In this document: one piece after another, positions 62,598 through 64,000 of the stretch
Numbering within the stretch: position 1 is the stretch's first letter
Layout: each line of letters begins with the position of its first letter
Origin: Diphasiastrum complanatum
Lineage: Eukaryota; Streptophyta; Lycopodiopsida; Lycopodiales; Lycopodiaceae
Assembly (NCBI GenBank): GCA_029204225.1
Contig: CM055094.1
Location: 29,374,107 to 29,438,106, forward strand
Length of the DNA: 64,000 nucleotides
Direction of reading: 5' to 3'
Program-made: the position numbers and the translations under genes
Notes under the pieces: model-generated
What the model was told of the DNA's origin: nothing
The model's input: only the letters and a program-made list of their open reading frames with translations
The model's database searches: none

Positions 62598-63160
62598 CTT
62601 GGCATGATGATGGCTATCACATGATCCCATCATCCAATAGGAACTAAGGAGTGTACTTGAGCTAGAAGCTTAGCACATATGAAAATTGAGACTCATTTAG
62701 ACTTTGCTCTTTAAATAGCTCTTTAGCCATTTTGAGTGCTCCAACTTCCATGACATTCAATGTGATATCATTAGTTTTAAGCACCAATCTAAAATTGCAA
62801 ATGATGATGATGGCTTTATTTCAAGTCCTACACCAAGGATCAAAGACTAGGCAACCGCAACAAGGAAACAAAAGAGAATCGGATGGTGGATAATCGAACC
62901 AAACCAAACCTAAATCGATCGAATCTAGCCCCCAAGCTATAAATCAATTACCCTCAATAGGTTAGTTTTGACTATTAAAAAATCATAAAAATAGCTTTTT
63001 TTGAAGTCAAAATACATGTTTTGTTTTTGTTTCTTTTTTTGTGCTCTACGCAAAAAAACATGTTTTGGTGCAAAAATGACAAAACTGCTAAATGGTTATT
63101 CTCTTCTAGTATTTTGAACCGTTTCAAAAGTTTTCACGTTTATTTTGAAAATGATAGTTT
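60164..63160. other. Upstream region of the ureide permease
   Basis: Should hold the 5' UTR and promoter of the permease; an acceptor-like TTCTGCAG on the minus strand at about 60218 hints at a 5' UTR intron. Short direct repeats occur: GATTCAAGGGAGCAGTAGGTCAGG-like at about 61840 and 61873, and GACTTTGGAAGCCCTATGTG at 61907 and 61936. (CT)n tracts lie at 62131-62151, 62345-62381 and 62509-62556, and (CA)n at 62557-62595. No other gene is recognised. Confidence 0.5.
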
Positions 63161-63164
63161 GGAG

Positions 63165-64000
63165 ATTTGTCGTAAAGCGGTGGTCGTCAGCGTAGCGGAG
63201 GCTTGGTTGCTCAGAGCGTAGGCGTGTAGGAACGGAAATGCAACAATTAGCAGCAGAAATATTCAAGTAGAAGAATTCATACAGTTTGTGCAAATGAACG
63301 ACGCAGTAGTGAGACAAAAATTGCACTCTGATAAATATCAACAGTGAGTACAATGGCTTGAAGTAATAACTTCAGCTTGCTGAGCGTGATAACGCTGGCT
63401 ACAGATAACTCTGACTGAAAAATTTCAAAAATTAACACTTACATAGTTTGTTTCAGGTAATATAGAGATTTACAAGAGAGGAGATATCTGAGACAAGAAT
63501 TGCACTCTGATAAATATCAACAGTGAGTACAATGGCTTGAAGTAATAACTTTAGCTTGCTGAGCGTGATAACGCTGGCTACAGATAACTCTGATTGAAAG
63601 AAAAATTTCAAAAATTAACACTTACATAGTTTGTTTCAGCTAATATAGAGATTTACAAGAGAGGAAATATCTTACAACCCTTTAAGGCTATTTATGCCAA
63701 TCTTTGCATATGTACAAAAGTTGGTAACCGTCATCCGCTTTTGGGATATTTGTTTGTCCAGCTATTTTAGGGTTACTCATCCATTGACGAAGTCGGTCAG
63801 AAAAAGCGAAAAAGGCAAAAGTGCCTTAAATTGATTTCTAAGGTATTCTGGCCACTTGGCCAGTGTGTCACATTTTTCGCTATGGAGCGAAAAAGGCGAA
63901 AAAGACGAAGGTGCCTTAAAAATGATTTCTAAGTTATTCTGGCCACTTGGCCAGTGTGTTACATTTTTCACTAAGGAGCGAAAAAGGCAAAAAAAGACGA
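63165..64000 (-). repeat. LTR-like sequence with two tandem repeat sets
   Basis: A 179-base unit is repeated in tandem (63311-63489 and 63490-63672; begins GAGACAA(A/G)AATTGCAC). Further right a 90-base unit is repeated (GTGCCTTAAA at 63821 and 63911, with GGCCACTTGGCCAGTGTGT and GCGAAAAAGGCGAAAAAGAC). A TATA-like box (minus strand CATAAATAGCC, about 63686-63696) sits left of the second set. The arrangement matches the U3/TATA order of the element E LTR. The window ends within it. Confidence 0.55.

Overview
This is nuclear DNA of a land plant. The evidence is spliced genes with GT-AG introns, a plant-type ribosomal protein eS25 gene, a ureide permease (a plant family), a SUPERMAN-like zinc-finger gene, and many Ty1/copia and Ty3/gypsy retroelements primed by plant-type tRNA sites. 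The low GC content, abundant (GA/TC)n arrays, a Penelope-like reverse transcriptase relic and gene-sparse, repeat-packed layout suggest a fern or another large-genome seed-free plant. That last step is inference, not proof.

Layout. 1-3.7 kb: an intact four-exon eS25 gene (+), whose first coding exon is only the ATG. 3.7-9.2 kb: mostly anonymous DNA with a copia relic (5.5-6.8 kb) that stops at a (GA)n tract. 9.2-14 kb: copia element A (-), one LTR plus a nearly complete but frameshifted gag-pol. 14-16.2 kb: plus-strand relics, including a Penelope-like reverse transcriptase. 16.2-18.1 kb: GC-richer anonymous DNA. 18.2-20.4 kb: 5' end of a gypsy element (-; LTR, primer site, leader, truncated gag). 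20.6-23.5 kb: plus-strand gypsy RT, a coiled-coil ORF and copia RNase H pieces. 24.0-26.2 kb: a decayed plus-strand locus with an FCP1-like segment and a probable DDE transposase. It converges on an intact, unrecognised four-exon gene (-, 26.2-27.7 kb). 27.9-31.4 kb: copia element D (-), which has lost its RT and RNase H. 32.0-37.3 kb: copia element B (-), same family as A, in which the reverse transcriptase is replaced by about 0.9 kb of foreign coding sequence read in frame. 37.4-37.8 kb: an orphan exon. 38.0-39.0 kb: a foldback element. 39.0-39.6 kb: LTR-like sequence. 40.3-41.3 kb: single-exon C2H2/EAR repressor gene (-). 44.7-46.2 kb: copia gag (+). 46.4-46.9 kb: GC-rich palindromes. 48.4-53.2 kb: copia element E (-), with the integrase core deleted in frame. 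53.9-56.2 kb: large microsatellites. 56.8-60.2 kb: complete seven-exon ureide permease (-). 60.2-64 kb: its upstream region, then tandem repeats in LTR-like DNA.

Four genes look functional: eS25, the unknown 420-codon gene, the zinc-finger repressor and the ureide permease. They do not form a pathway or cluster. Most of the rest is layered retroelement debris. The most interesting items are the unknown gene converging on a transposase-like relic, the foreign segment inside element B, and a recurrent CGAAGGT/CGAAAAA motif cluster upstream of the putative TATA box in three LTR-like loci. No searches were run; family names rest on motifs read from the sequence.
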